From Adiantum capillus-veneris (taxonomy: Eukaryota > Streptophyta > Polypodiopsida > Polypodiales > Pteridaceae), in assembly GCA_014529385.2 (NCBI GenBank), contig CM043964.1, positions 139,421,029 through 139,485,028 of the forward strand: a stretch of DNA of 64,000 bases, written 5' to 3'. The position numbers and the translations under genes were made by a program. Shown here piece by piece: positions 21,190-32,988 of this stretch. A model generated the notes under the pieces. The model was given only the letters and a program-made list of their open reading frames with translations, was not told the DNA's origin and did not search any database. Within the stretch, counting starts at the first letter, position 1. Every line of letters starts with the position of its first letter.

Positions 21190-22316
21190 AAATGGTGGCA
21201 TCCAAAGACCAACACAATGGAAGAAGCCTAAATTTCTAGAACTTATAGAATTGGGTTTCTGGCTTTGAATATGTAAGTCCAAGCCACCTTTGAACATACA
21301 TGGCATAAAATTCAGAGTTGGACAGCTAAGCTACTAAATTAGCGAGGCATTAGTCCCAAAGCTTTGAGTAGTATTTTCTATGGTTTAAGCGTCTTAGCTA
21401 TTCTAGGTATTGCTCAAGCTGGAAGAGTTGAGCATAATTATGTTGTGTCACTCATGCTGATATAGATGCACATAAGAGTCAAAGTCTATGTAAATTATGT
21501 GTGGTGAAATGGAGGGGGAAGTCCAAAAGACACTCAACACTAAACACAATGAGGTATGAGTGGAGAAGCTTCTACAACAAAAACCCTTCTTGGAAACGTG
21601 GAAGCTATTGCGACGTCCTTTGATGTCACATGTGCTACATTTTTTCCTTGTAGCACCCATCAACTCCATCTCTTACACTGCATGCTTTTGTTTTAAAAAA
21701 AATCTCATATGCATATAGAGCATCCCATAATTGGCACTTGCATTAGACACTCTTCCTTTGTTTCTCCCAAACACTTACCTTGCATGATAGGTACATCATG
21801 TTGAAATGCTCAATTCCAATAAGAATGTATACTAAAGGAACTTTTTTTTTCCACCGGGTTTTTAACCTTTGGTCATCCAGGTTTTCAGACCCTAATCTAG
21901 AGACACCAATCACCACACTCTTGTATATATTCCTTCTACATCAACAATAAGGAAATGGCTACCCAAGTCATTCATGAAAGAGAGCAATAGTTGCAGGTCT
22001 CCATATGCTTATCAAGAGCATCTTTTATCTTCAAGGACGACAACAAAGCTCCATAAAAAAATGGCAAGTTAAAGAATGGCCTACAATGACAAGCAATGGT
22101 GACATCAGCAATAGATCTCTTAACAACAAAACATAAGGAGATCAACAATGTTGAAGCTAGTGAAGTATTTCAAGTCAACAACAAAGGCAGACACATCAAC
22201 ATAAATCTTCAAGGCCAAAAGTGGCACCAACAAAAAGAATGAGCAACAATGCAAAATTCCTTGACAATTGAAGTCCAACACATGCATAAAAAGAACACAG
22301 TAGATATGAATAACTC

Positions 22317-22330
22317 AAGGAAGGGGGGAG
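22317..22330 (+). other. upstream polypurine tract (gypsy B)
   Basis: AAGGAAGGGGGGAG followed by CGTCATCAA. It is conserved in sequence and position in C (57156-57169). It lies about 120 bp before the LTR-proximal tract. Confidence 0.7.
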
Positions 22331-22440
22331 CGTCATCAATGACAAAGCAATTTCAAAAAAAGGACCAACCTTGAAGACACAATTGAAGGCAATCCTATGA
22401 CAAGACTGCACATGGTTGTGTCAAGGGACGACACAAGCTA

Positions 22441-22452
22441 CGAAGGGGGGAA
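22441..22452 (+). other. LTR-proximal polypurine tract (gypsy B)
   Basis: CGAAGGGGGGAA directly before the TG start of the 3' LTR, the expected plus-strand primer. Confidence 0.8.
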
Positions 22453-23353
22453 TGTTACAGGATTGACCGAACAGGCACCCACCTGGCCAGACACATAGCC
22501 GGATACCACATTTTTTCTCTTTTTATTTTTTTGAGCTAGTGTAGTGATACTCTGTGTAAATTCTGATTCCAGAGTAGCAGATCAATTCCTTGAGTTATAA
22601 TGATGTCATGATAATTGTAAAGGTCCGTGTGAGCCGGCCACTCGCCATTTAGAATGCCTTAGGTAGAAAGGTCAATAACCTTAATGTGAAAGGAAGCTTA
22701 TCTTTTGGAAGAAGGGAGCTCTAAAAATGTACGCTCAAGCTACTAAGATTGTCCAATTTGTAATCAACTTTCTTAACGATTGGGTAATCAGTTTTCAATT
22801 CCTAAATTTACATTGTGTTCCTCTCTCTTTGCTCTTTCATTTAAGTGTAAGCATTGTCAATTTTGATGTGGTTCGCGACTATGTGTTTGCGAGCCTTAAT
22901 TGCAGCTTTGAGTGCTTAAATCATTGTTTTTGAGAGTGTTCCTAGACCATAGGGGGACCTTTCTAGATAGTTCTGTTGCAATTTTCACGACCTTTTTCAT
23001 GATGGATCATGATTTTGGTATTTTGTCGAATTGCAACCAGACTTGGTAGGATAGTGACCATAGGTATCCTAAACCTCCTCCTAAAGTTTCGTTGCATTTT
23101 GAGTCCGTTGGAGTGCCGAAATGGCGTGATGACCTATAGCTATGAGAAAGGACATAGGCAGATTTCCTAATCACATTGAGTGTTGGTTTGATTGTTGAGT
23201 TGGTGTGTTTTCTTGTTAAGGTTTACTTCTTGAGATTGACAATCTCAAAGAGTCTCCATGCCCCATCCGAGTCACTTCCCTGAGTATTGTTTTTCCATAG
23301 TTTAGAGGTTTTTCTAAGAGTTTAGGCTATGGTCATGCGAGGCTTAGTTCCCA
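22453..23353 (+). repeat. 3' LTR of gypsy B
   Basis: Starts TGTTACAGGATTGACC after a polypurine tract and is homologous but clearly diverged from the LTRs of C (shared phrases: AAGGTCC...CGGCCACT, TTGCATTGTGTTCCTCT-like, CATCCGAGTC). The end near CCCA at 23353 is by alignment only. No second LTR or target duplication is visible because the 5' half of B is missing. Confidence 0.75.
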
Positions 23354-23575
23354 CTTGTATCACCGAACCATCTCTAACAGCAGAGAGCTTTCCATTGTTA
23401 CTATACTTGAAAGGTACAATTGTGTTACTATGTCTAAAAAGGCACATTTTTAAAACTATGACGATTGATGGGCATTCAACTCTCTTTGTCTCTCTCATGT
23501 TTGCACCTCACCTTGCTCCCTTATTGTGATCACTTTCATAAGGTTGAGCTCTTTGTCCACCACCACCACATTGTT
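23354..23575. other. flank between B and the outer chromovirus
   Basis: Non-coding; nothing recognised. It ends with the GTTTT target duplication (23576-23580) of the outer chromovirus. Confidence 0.5.
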
Positions 23576-23954
23576 GTTTTTGTCATAAAAACTAATATCT
23601 AATACTCCCAAATTATTTTCTCATGTTAAACTGATCATTTAATATGGGAAAGTACTAGAAGAGTAAAAGTTAGAATATTGGTAAGGCTACAGACTCGTCT
23701 CTATCAAGGATCCAAAGGAGGGAAAATAGGGATCCAAAGGGGGACAGCCTGCAAAAGAGCAATGTGCTTCAATGGGGCTTAAAAGACCTAAGGTTCAGGT
23801 CCATTAAGACTTCCATAGGCTAAGGTTCCAAAAAAATTAAATATTTTACACAATGGCCAAAGTGTAGGGGAATTGGATGGTCATGGGGAAGACTAAAAAG
23901 TCTTTCTTCATCCCTAGGAAGGAGGGGGCGAGCCCAATTTGTAGGGGATGAGAG

Positions 23955-23956
<2 letters not shown>

Positions 23957-24030
<74 letters not shown>
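23957..24030. repeat. (CA)n microsatellite in LTR
   Basis: About 37 AC units. The homologous site in the partner LTR (near 37084-37104) has only about ten. Confidence 0.98.
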
Positions 24031-24032
<2 letters not shown>

Positions 24033-24477
24033 CAAGGCTTCCCCTTATCACAAGGGGAATACTGGACACATGTCAGATTCCTAGGCTAGTTGCCTCCAAC
24101 CTCCCCTCAAATCCTATTGGATGGCCATAGAGGTGGACCAATGAGAATTAGGCTAGAGTAAATTGGTCTAATCAATAAAAAACTTAACCCTAGAAGACTA
24201 TTGGACAATCTACCAAGGGGTCCAATGAGCATTTAGCAGCCCAATGGCTTGCCTGATTCCTATTGGCCAGAAGACAAAAAGGTCCAATGAGAGATTAGAT
24301 GAATTATTTAAATACATGAAGCTCTCACAAAAGGGGAAAGGGGACACATGTCACAAGGCTATCACTTATGCTTCTTAATTGTCACTGGCTAAGCTCTGTA
24401 GGGGCCAATAGGATGCCAACATGAGCAAATAGCAAGAGGGGTTGACCAAGAGAGAGAGGGGGCTGATTTTGCAAAAG

Positions 24478-24482
<5 letters not shown>

Positions 24483-24572
<90 letters not shown>
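24483..24572. repeat. (CA)n microsatellite in LTR
   Basis: About 45 CA units. The partner LTR has only a short CACACACACACTCACACA stretch near 37591. Confidence 0.98.
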
Positions 24573-24573
<1 letters not shown>

Positions 24574-25267
24574 TCACACAACTCATGTGTGGAGCAAGAA
24601 CTCTCTCTCCTTCTCCAAGCTTTAATGAAAAGCTGATCATCTTCTCCAAGCTTTTGAGAAGGGAGGCCTACACCAACAACTCTTGGCTTTGTGATGCAAA
24701 TCCAACCAAGAGCCAAGCTTCAACAACATGCTCATCTCCTCTACCATGCTAATTACTAAGCTAAGCTATGCTATTAGAGTGATTATGTGAGGAGAATACT
24801 TCCGTTAGATACTTCTTCTTCCTCTCAATCTATCCTCATTCCTTGCTAGCTTTCACCATCTTTGAAGGTGTGTGAGGTCTTGGGACTGAAGCTTGGGACA
24901 CTAGGTATGATTTTCAAGCATAATTTTGTGCATGAAGCTTCCATATTCATTGCACCAACGAGTTTTGTCAAGGAACACAAGAATAGTATTGTACAAAAGT
25001 GTCCTTTGATGGGAGAAGCTATCATACAAAGCCTTCATGGAGGGGGGACCGGCTCCATGTAAATCTGGTCCTCAAATGTTGTCAATTGTTCTATTTCTCT
25101 CTCTTTTCAAGAATTGTCAATGCCAAATTATCTAGGTGTAAAATGCTATGTTGCTTTCTCAATTAAGTACTCTCTCTCCATGCTCATTAGGAACTTGCTC
25201 TTAATAAAATGATTACTATGTTTTCAATTTCCGCTACACACAAGTTACTAGTGCATTAAATGTTACA

Positions 25268-25280
25268 TTCATATCAGAGC
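25268..25280 (+). other. primer-binding site, degraded (outer)
   Basis: TTCATATCAGAGC directly after the LTR; two changes from the TTGGTATCAGAGC seen in the inner element. Confidence 0.75.
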
Positions 25281-25328
25281 TGTTGGTTTCTATGAGATGA
25301 CAAATGGAGAAGACCATCGCATACTTCT

Positions 25329-26470
25329 TTGCACCATAATTCAAAAGGGAAGAGAAAACACAAGAGAAGAAAAAGGCAAGAAGGCGGTCACCCTCTTCTC
25401 CATCTTCTTCATCCTCTTACTCTTTTGAAGAAAGTGATGGTGCAAACAAGGAGGAACAAAGGAAGAAAAAGGCGAGGAAGAGGTCACCCTCTTCTCCATC
25501 CTCCTCATACTCTTCCTCTTGTGAAGAAAGTGATGGTGCAGCTTTCGAACCACCAAAAAGAAGAGGCCATAGGAAATCCTATGCCACGTGGAAGAGGTCG
25601 TCCAAGCTCAAAAAGTTCAAATAGGGAGGAAATAACATCTCTTTCCTTACCTACGATGGCACCTTTGGTGATACGGACAAAGTTTTGGACTTCATCCAAG
25701 AATTTGATGCGGCGTTTGGAGATGAAGGCTTCACGGAGTCCTTTAAGCTATGTCATGTGGCTATGCATTTTCAAAAGTCCGCCAGGTAATGGTGGTCTAA
25801 TCTACAAGCAAACGGTGAAGCTCCACAAATGTGGAAAGCTTTAAGAGCTTCCATTATGAAGCAGTTTTTGGCTATCGATGCCAAAGACAAAGTACTCACC
25901 GAATGGCGAAGCTTGAAGCTCTGTCCCTATGAATCTATTCATAAATATGTAGACAAGTTTTGGAACTTACATCTCAAAGGCGCTGTCTTCAAAAAGATGG
26001 ATTTTGGAGAGCAAAAACAACAATTTTGTGCGGGTTTAATTGAAGATATGGTGGAGTATGTCAACTCCCAAAGGCCCCGCACCTTATCTATGGTCATACA
26101 CCATACCATGGTGGCTTCACAAATCAATTTCCAACAAGGGGCTAAGAGAAATTTTAAGCCCACGGAGAACAAGGACCGTAGCCTAAGGGGAAGGACCATG
26201 TCCAAAAGTCTCCCAAAGGCAACACCAACAACAACAAAGCTAAGGAGAAGGGAGTTTATAAAGGAAAAAATAAACTCTCTCCTGAAGAGCTAGAGTGTTA
26301 TCGTAAAGATAACCGATGTATCGAGCGCGGGGAGCAAGGGCATGCTTATCGTGCTTTTCCCCACAAGAATACTCAAGATGAGCCTCCTAAAGCTACCTTG
26401 GTTGAAATCCAATAAGAGGATGCTCACCACAAAGGATATCCTCTATGCCATGCTTGGGGAAAGATAAGAG
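25329..26470 (+). pseudogene. gag (outer chromovirus)
   Basis: A Lys/Arg/Ser-rich low-complexity N-terminus (to about 25620) is followed by a retrotransposon Gag capsid: LTYDGTFGDTDKVLDFIQEF, KLCHVAMHF, the WWSNL motif and FLAIDAKDKVLTEWRSL, then LCPYESIHKYVDKFW and FCAGLIEDMVEYV. A zinc knuckle remnant (CIERGEQGHAYRAFP near 26320) has lost Cys residues of CX2CX4HX4C. In-frame stops at about 25621 and 25786 (the latter turning ARQWW into a stop) and later shifts inactivate it. Confidence 0.88.
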
Positions 26471-26790
26471 AACATGATGCTTTTATTCTCTTTGACCCTG
26501 GTTCTACTCACAATTTCATATCCACACAGTTGGCCACCAAGCTAGGCATCCAAGCCTATGAGATGGGAGATGTCCTACCTGCCGATGGTGCTTTCAAGGG
26601 GCAAGAAGCCTCAATCACTCCCTTAATTGGGAAATTGAGGCTCCATGTCCAAAGCTATGTGGACAAGGAGGATTCTTTATCTCTCCTCTCAAGCACAAGT
26701 AATCCGAGGGGCACCGTGGCTTGATCGCATGGCTGCCAATGTTAAATTCCCTGAGAGGCAAATCTACTTTAGGTTCAAGGAAAAGGATAT
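26471..26790 (+). pseudogene. retropepsin (outer chromovirus)
   Basis: Encodes AFILFDPGSTHNFIS: the active-site box in the FDPGST form used by chromoviruses and related gypsy elements. It is followed by QLATKLGI and VIRGAPWLDRMAANV, a variant of the ILGxxWL box. A frame change lies between these motifs near 26690. Confidence 0.82.
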
Positions 26791-27900
26791 GTACATAGAT
26801 GCTAAGGAATTGGGTAACACCATACCCATTGTACATACGCAAGCTTTCAATAAGTCAATAAAGAGCTCTATTTTTGTGTACATGATTTTTATTAAAGATT
26901 CTCAAAATGAACCTAATGTTTTAGCAAAAGAAATTATAAACAATCATAAGGAATTAGAGTTATCCAATTTTCTCAAGGGATTTCAAGGTGTTTTTATTGA
27001 CGACATCCCTTGTGAACTACCTCCTAAAGGAGGCAATGATGACCATGCAGTTGAACTTCTTCCAAGAAGTTCACCACCTAATAAACCTCCTTATAAATTT
27101 TCTCAAGCTCAACAAGAGGAGATTATGCAACAAGTGCATGAGTTAGTTGAGAAGCGCATGGTTAGGCCTAGCTCAACTCCATTTTGTTCACCAGTGTTAT
27201 TAGTGAAAAAGAAAGATGGCACATATCGTAAGTGTGTTGACTATAGGGCACTAAATAGGATCACTATCAAGAATAGGTTTCCTGTTCCACGCATAGAAAG
27301 CCTATTTGATAAGCTACAAGGGTCGAACTACTTCAGCAGGATAGACCTAAAAAGTGGCTACCATCAAATAAGGATAGTTGATCAAGACATAGTAAAGACC
27401 GCATTTTGTACTATGTTTGTTCTTTATGAGTATATTGTCATGCCTTTTCGCTTGACCAATGCACCAGCCACATTTAACCGCTTGATGGAGAAGCTATTCA
27501 TGCCTCACCAAACTTTTACTGGAGTGTTCTTTGATGATATAATCATCTACTCTAATTCACTAGACGAACACAAGCAACACCTCTAGGTAATAAGTGTTAC
27601 GAGAGAATAAACTTTATATTAATCAAAAGAAAAGTGAGTTTTCCTTACAAGAGACTCAGTATTTAGGTCACATTATCTCTCAAGATGGCATCCAAATGGA
27701 TCCATTTAAGCTAGAGGCAATAAAAGGATGGCCTAATCCAAGGAATCTACATGAACTAAGAAGCTTTATAAGTATGTGTGCATACTATAGACGCTTCATA
27801 GAAAAGTACTCATAAATCGCGCGACCATTACATGACCTAACAAAGAAAAATGTTAGGTATACATGGTCCACCAAGGAGAACAATGCTTTCAAAAAGCTTA
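26791..27900 (+). pseudogene. reverse transcriptase (outer chromovirus)
   Basis: Long open stretch to 27586 with all RT landmarks: ELPPKGGNDDHAVEL, STPFCSPVLLVKKKDGTYR, CVDYRALNRITIKNRFPVPR, DKLQGSNYFSRIDLKSGYHQ, MPFRLTNAPATFNRL (R replaces the usual G) and the catalytic FFDDIIIYS box. A TAG follows HKQHL (27584-27586), and the thumb/connection continues (ENKLYINQKKSEF, LGHIISQDGIQMDP, FISMCAYYRRFI) after a frameshift. The same TAG is present in the inner element. Confidence 0.93.
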
Positions 27901-28327
27901 TCTCTCAACCTGTGCTTACACTATCGGATCTCTCAAAGCCATTTGAGGTCCAATGTGACGCTTGTGGTGATTTCCTTGGAGCTGTTTTGCTCCAAGAAGG
28001 GCACGCCATAGCCTATGAAAGTCAAAGGCTTGACCTTGTTGAGTAGGAACTTTTTGCCGTTCTACATGCTCTAGATTCATGGAAGCACTATTTATTGGGG
28101 ACTCCTTTCATTCTGCGGACGGATCATCAAAGACTTAAGTACTTCATGACGCAGACCAAGCTCACTGACCATCAAATGAGGTGGGCAAATTTCCTTTCGC
28201 AATTTCATTTTCATATTGCTCACATTGCTGGCAAGCATAATCAAGTAGCCGATGCACTCTCAAGAAGACCGAGAGTGAATACGGTTTCCATAGCAACTCC
28301 CAATGATCTATCTTCTATGATAGATGA
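27901..28327 (+). pseudogene. RNase H (outer chromovirus)
   Basis: Encodes FEVQCDACGDFLGAVLLQEG, AYESQRL, a shortened ELFAVLHALDSWKHYLLG (about 24 bp lost compared with the inner copy, leaving a stop), PFILRTDHQRLKYF and HIAHIAGKHNQVADALSRRP. The frame runs into the inner insertion at 28328. The GATGA before the insertion is the target duplication (28323-28327). Confidence 0.9.
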
Positions 28328-30010
28328 TGTCATAATAATCAATATCTAATTCTCCTAAATGATTTTCTCATGTTAAACTGATCATTTAATATGGGAAAGT
28401 GCCAGGGGATAAAAAGCTAGAATATTGGTTAAGCTAGTAGACCAGCCACAGTAGGGATCCAAAGCAGGGAAAATAGGGATCCAAAGGGGGGGCCATCTGC
28501 AAAAGAGCCATGTGCAACAATGGGCTAAAGAGAGCCTAAGGTTCAGCCCATTAAGACTTCCAAAATGCGAAGGTTCCAAAATTCAAAGGTTGTGTCCAAA
28601 GGTCAACCATAGGGGAATTGGATGCTTTGTGTGTGTACAAAAAAGTCTTTGCAATCCCTAGTTAGGAGGGGGCGAGTCTTGCATGTAGGGGTGAGAGAGA
28701 AAGCCACACACACATACACAAGCTCCCTTTACACAAAGGGAATGAGGGACACATGTCAGCTCCCTAGCCCAGATGCCCACAAGCTGTAACCAATTTCTAT
28801 TGGATGGCCTTGGAGGTGGACCAATGAGAATTAGGCTAGAGTAAATCTAGTTTAATTAATTTAAAAACACTTAATAAAAGAACCAATGAGAATTAAGTCC
28901 TCTAGAAGAACTACCCAATAAGAATAAGTAGGTGAACTAAACTAGCCCAATTGATCAAAACCCTCAGTAGGCGTTACAGTGCTTCCTGATTCCGGCTTTT
29001 CCATAGAAGACTATTGGACATTCTCCCAAGGGGACCAATGAGCATTCAACAACCCAATGGCTTGCCTGATTCCTATTGGCCAGGAGGCAAAGGGGTCCAA
29101 TGAGAGTTTAGTTGAATTATTAAATTACCTAAATCTCTCACAAAAGGGGAAAGGGGAACACATGTCAGAAGGCTATCACTTATGCTGCTTAATAGTCATT
29201 GGCTAGCCCTGGGGAGGTCCAATGGGGGGATAGCAAGAGCAATTAGCAAGAGGGCTCGCCCAAGAGAGAGAGGGGGCTGATTTTTGCAAGGCATTATCAC
29301 ACACACTCTCACACAACCTCAGGTGTGAAGAAAAGAAGACTATCTCTTCCCAAGCTTTAATGGAGAGCTCATCGCCTACTCCAAGCTTGTGAGATAGAAT
29401 CCTACATCGACACACTCTTGGCATGTGGATGCAAATCCAACCAAGAGCCAAGCTTCAATGCATGCTCATCTCCTCTACCATGCTAATTACTAAGCTAAGC
29501 TATGCTAATATGAGTGATTATGTGAGGAGATGTACATCTTTCTCGTAAGATACTCCTTCTTCCTCTCAATCTACTCTCATACCCTGCTAGCTCTCACCAT
29601 CTTCGAAGGTGTGTGAGGTCTTGGGTCTGAGACCGGGGATTATTGATGTTGTGTTTGCTAAGTGTTTTGCTTAGTGCATGAAGCTTTCATCTTCATTGCA
29701 CTAGCTAGTCTTGAAGGAACACAAAGAATTGTATTGTACAATGTCTCTCTTGATGGGAGAAACCATAATACAAAGCCTTTTGGAGGGGGGACCGGCTCCA
29801 TGCAAATCCGGTCCTCAACTGTTGTCATAGCTTAATTTCTCTCTCTTTTGAAAGTATTGTTCATGCTATCTAACTAGGTGTTATGCTTTTCGTTGCTCTC
29901 TCCACCCAAGCACTCTTGTAATTCTCATTAGGAATCTATTCTAATGAAATGCCCACTATGTTCATGCTAATTTCCGCTACACACAAGTTTTTAGGCCATT
30001 AAATGTTACA
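28328..30010 (+). repeat. 5' LTR, inner element
   Basis: TGTCATAATAATC...ATGTTACA, 1,683 bp. Much closer to the LTR at 33342 than to the outer LTRs, which are a diverged subfamily. It carries a segment (about 28893-28990) not found in 33342-34927. Confidence 0.93.
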
Positions 30011-30023
30011 TTGGTATCAGAGC
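30011..30023 (+). other. primer-binding site, inner element
   Basis: TTGGTATCAGAGC directly after the LTR end, complementary to initiator tRNA-Met. Confidence 0.93.
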
Positions 30024-30419
30024 ACAAGGTTTCTCTTTTCTTGATCAAGAAGGGAGGTCCTCAAGCTAGCTATAAATGGTTGGTATTATTAATTTCCTGT
30101 GAGTAAGTAGAATAGGGATTTTTCAGCCTTGCAGTTTGCCTGCCTTCGTGCAGTTAATGGGGCATCACCGTTGAGAGATATGGTCTTAATAGTGGAGTCC
30201 TACGGGGCTTGCCTATGGCTGAACCACTATTGAGCTATTAGAAGCTTGACAGGAGCCGGTGCTGTTTTGGTGTTGAAAGACCCTCTCTTCTATTCCTTGC
30301 AATTAATGGTATCCAAGCCACGGGTACAGTAGCTTGAGTGCTTTTTTCTAAATGGGTAAAGAGGAGTAGCAACTAGGGCTTGAAGTGCCAAAGTACACCT
30401 AAAAACGTTTCCACTAAAA
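30024..30419 (+). other. unrelated leader replacing gag-protease (inner element)
   Basis: About 400 bp with no Gag, protease or RT motif, standing where some 2 kb of coding sequence should be. It joins RT sequence abruptly at about 30420 (CVNYKALNRITIKNRF-like). It contains short G-rich phrases but nothing recognisable. Confidence 0.6.
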
Positions 30420-31104
30420 AGTGTCAACTATAAAGCACTAAATAGGATCACTATCAAGAATAGGTTTCCCATTCCATGGGTAGAAGACCTATTTGATAAG
30501 CTACAAGGATCGACCTACTTCAGTAGGATTGACCTAAAAAGTGGCTATCATCAAATAAGGATAGTTGATCAAGACATTGTAAAGACTGCATTTCGCAGCA
30601 CATTTGGTCTTTACGAATACATTGTCATGCCTTTTGGCTTGACCAATCCACCAGCCACATTCAACTGCTTGATGGAGAAGCTGTTCAGGCCTCATCGAAC
30701 CTTCACTGGAGTGTTCTTTGATGATATTATCATCTACTCTAATTCATTAGATGAACACAAGCAACACCTCTAGGTAATATTTCAAGTTTTGAGAGAGAAT
30801 AAACTTTATGTTAATCGAAAGAAAAGTGAATTTATCTTGCAAGAGATTCAGTATTTAGGTCACGTTATCTCTCAAGATGGCATCCAAATGGATCCATCAA
30901 AGTTAGAGGTAATAAAAGGATGGCCTAAACCAAGGAATCTTCATGAACTAAGAAGCTTTATAGGTATGTGTGCATACTATAGACGCTTCATAGAAAAGTT
31001 CTCACAAATTGCGGGACCATTACATGACCTAAAAAAGAAAAGTGTTAAGTATACATGGTATGATAAGGAGAACAATGCTTTCGAAAAGCTTAAAGAAAAT
31101 CTTA
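30420..31104 (+). pseudogene. reverse transcriptase, N-terminally truncated (inner)
   Basis: Starts in the palm: NYKALNRITIKNRFPIP, DLKSGYHQIRIVDQD, MPFGLTNPPATFN, catalytic FFDDIIIYS, then HKQHL and a TAG at about 30771. The frame continues in register (VLRENKLYVNRKKSEF, LGHVISQDGIQMDPSKLE, FIGMCAYYRRFIEKF) to about 31104, where a 2-bp loss relative to the outer copy (ATCTCTCAACC to ATCTCAACC) shifts it. Confidence 0.93.
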
Positions 31105-31599
31105 TCTCAACCTGTGCTTACACTACCGGATCTCTCAAAACCATTTGAGGTCCAATGTGATGCTTGTGGTGATTGCCTTGGAGCTGTTTTGCTCCAAGAA
31201 GGGCACGCCATAGGCTATGAGAGTCGAAGGCTCGACCCTGTTGAGCAAGCTCTAGGCATATATGAAAAGGAACTCCTTGCAGTTCTACATGCCCTAGACT
31301 CATGGAAGCACTATTTATTGGGGACTCCTTTCATTCTGCGAACGGATCACCAAAGTCTTAAGTACTTCATGACGCAGATCAAGCTCTCCAACAAACAAAT
31401 GAGGTGGGCAAATTTCCTTTTGCAATTTCATTTTCATATTGCTCACATTGCTGGCAAGCATAATCAAGTAGCTGATGCACTCTCAAGACGGCCGAGAGTG
31501 AATGCGGTTTCCATAGCAACTCACAATGATCTATCTTCAATGATAGATGAGTATGCTATTGATCCCAATTTTAGAGATTTGATTTCAGCCCTACAGTAG
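31105..31599 (+). pseudogene. RNase H (inner)
   Basis: Open after the shift: QPVLTLPDLSKPFEVQCDAC, GAVLLQEGHAIGYESRRL, YEKELLAVLHALDSWKHYLL, PFILRTDHQSLKYF and GKHNQVADALSRRPRVN. The acidic residues expected for the active site are present. It ends with DLISALQ and a stop at 31597-31599; a one-base difference from the outer copy there puts integrase in another frame. Confidence 0.93.
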
Positions 31600-32790
31600 G
31601 GAAGAAAGAAGAACCATTTACTTTACAAGATGGTTATCTTGTCTACGGCAATAGACTATGTGTTACTAACTCACTACGTGAGAAAGTAATGTATGAATCA
31701 CATGCTCCACCTTATGCGGGGCATAGAGGGATTCAGTCTACCTTAAAGGGAATTGAAACATATTTCTATTGGCCTACCATGAAAGTGAACATACAAGAGT
31801 ATGTTTCTAAATGTGTGGTATGCCAAAAGTCAAAATTTGATAGAGGGAAGCAACTTGGATTGCTTCAACCTTTGCCAATCCCTAATTCACCATGGGAGAG
31901 CATATCCATGGATTTTATCTTTGGATTGCCTAAGTCTATCCATGGGAATACGGGAATATGGACGATAGTAGACAGGTTCAGTAAACAAGCTCATTTTATA
32001 CCTGTCAAAAAGACTATCAAAGCCCATCAAATGGCAACCCTCTTCATTTCAAAAAATTTCAAGTACCATGGCTTGCCAATGTCCATAGTGTCGGATAGAG
32101 ATCCTAGAATGACCAGTAATTTCTGGAAGGGTCTCTTTGAGAATTTAGGGACAAGGCTAAACTTCTCTTCGGCCTATCATCCACAAACGGATGGCCAAAG
32201 TGAAATAGCTAACCTAACCATTCTTGATCTACTAAAAGCCTATGTAACGGAAGTAGATCAAAGATCCCAATGGGAGAAGTACTTACCCTTAGTGGAGTAT
32301 GCTTACAATAACATTGTACATACTTCCATGGGAAAAGCACCTTTTGAGGTAATTGAGGGAAGATCAAAAAGTCCCTTGCTACTTAAGGTACATGGGAAGA
32401 TCTTCGCTGCAGATGAGTATAGCCGAGACCTACAAGAATCTTTTCAAAAGATTAAGGATGCTATCTCTATCTCACACCAAAGGCAAAAGGCTGTTGCTGA
32501 CAAGCACAAAAGAGCCCAAGCCTTTAAAGAAAATGATTGGGTCTTATTAAAGTTTCCCAAGGCTCGATTAAGGCACACGACGGGCAAGAATCCTACGGGC
32601 CACCAAAAGTACTATGCTAAACTAGCAAAAAGGTACTATGGTCCCTTCTAGATTCTTAGGCCAATCAATGAGATGGCCTATGAACGCAAGTTGCCCAATC
32701 ATTGGCTCATACACAATGCTTTCCATGTGAGCGTATTAAAGCCTTACAAAGGAGAGCCACCTCAAGAACCAACTATTGAAGACACCGGAG
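31600..32790 (+). pseudogene. integrase (inner)
   Basis: Open from 31689 to 32651. The zinc-binding HHCC module is visible (ESHAPP, YAGHRGIQSTLKG, CVVCQKSK). The catalytic core has D (SISMDFIFGLPKS), D (SIVSDRDPRMTSNFW) and E (YHPQTDGQSEIANLT), consistent with D,D-35-E. The C-terminal part ([25 protein letters not shown]) ends at a TAG at 32649-32651 where the outer copy has CAA, then continues [19 protein letters not shown]. Confidence 0.94.
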
Positions 32791-32988
32791 ATCGAGGACC
32801 AAGAGGAGGTGCTATAGCCCGAGTCCATTCTTCGACATGAAGACAAGGTATTAAGAGGCGGTAAGACTATCCGACGATATCTTATTAAGTTTAAAAATTA
32901 TCCTTTTGAAGATGCTAAATGGATGCAAGGCATACAATTAAAGGATAACCTAAACCTTATCAATGCTTACAATGCTTCCCAAGAGTAA
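32791..32988 (+). pseudogene. chromodomain (inner)
   Basis: After a TAG at 32815-32817 the frame reads PESILRHEDK, then RRYLIKFKNYPFEDAKWM, a chromodomain-like fold (hydrophobic/aromatic strands plus DAxW) at the C-terminus of integrase, which defines chromoviruses and is thought to steer insertion by binding chromatin marks. Ends at TAA 32986-32988. Confidence 0.85.

Larger units (their letters stand above)
21190..22452 (+). mobile_element. gypsy B, 3' non-coding region
   Basis: Aligns with C from about 55967 to 57292: end of the polyprotein frame (MVASKDQHN), then a 1.2-kb untranslated region whose phrases (AGCAAGGCATTAGTCCCAAA-like, TTGGAAACGTGGAAGCTATT) recur in C at about 56100-56400. 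Two polypurine tracts at the end are annotated separately. Confidence 0.85.
23581..25267 (+). repeat. 5' LTR, outer chromovirus
   Basis: 1,687 bp. Longer than its partner at 36714-38305 mainly because two (CA)n tracts (23957-24030 and 24483-24572) are much longer here. Ends ATGTTACA. Confidence 0.92.

Noticed and set aside
23820-24716. Cys-Val or His-Thr repeat ORFs across the (CA)n tracts
   Set aside because: Pure translation of dinucleotide repeats; no start context, conservation or flanking domain.
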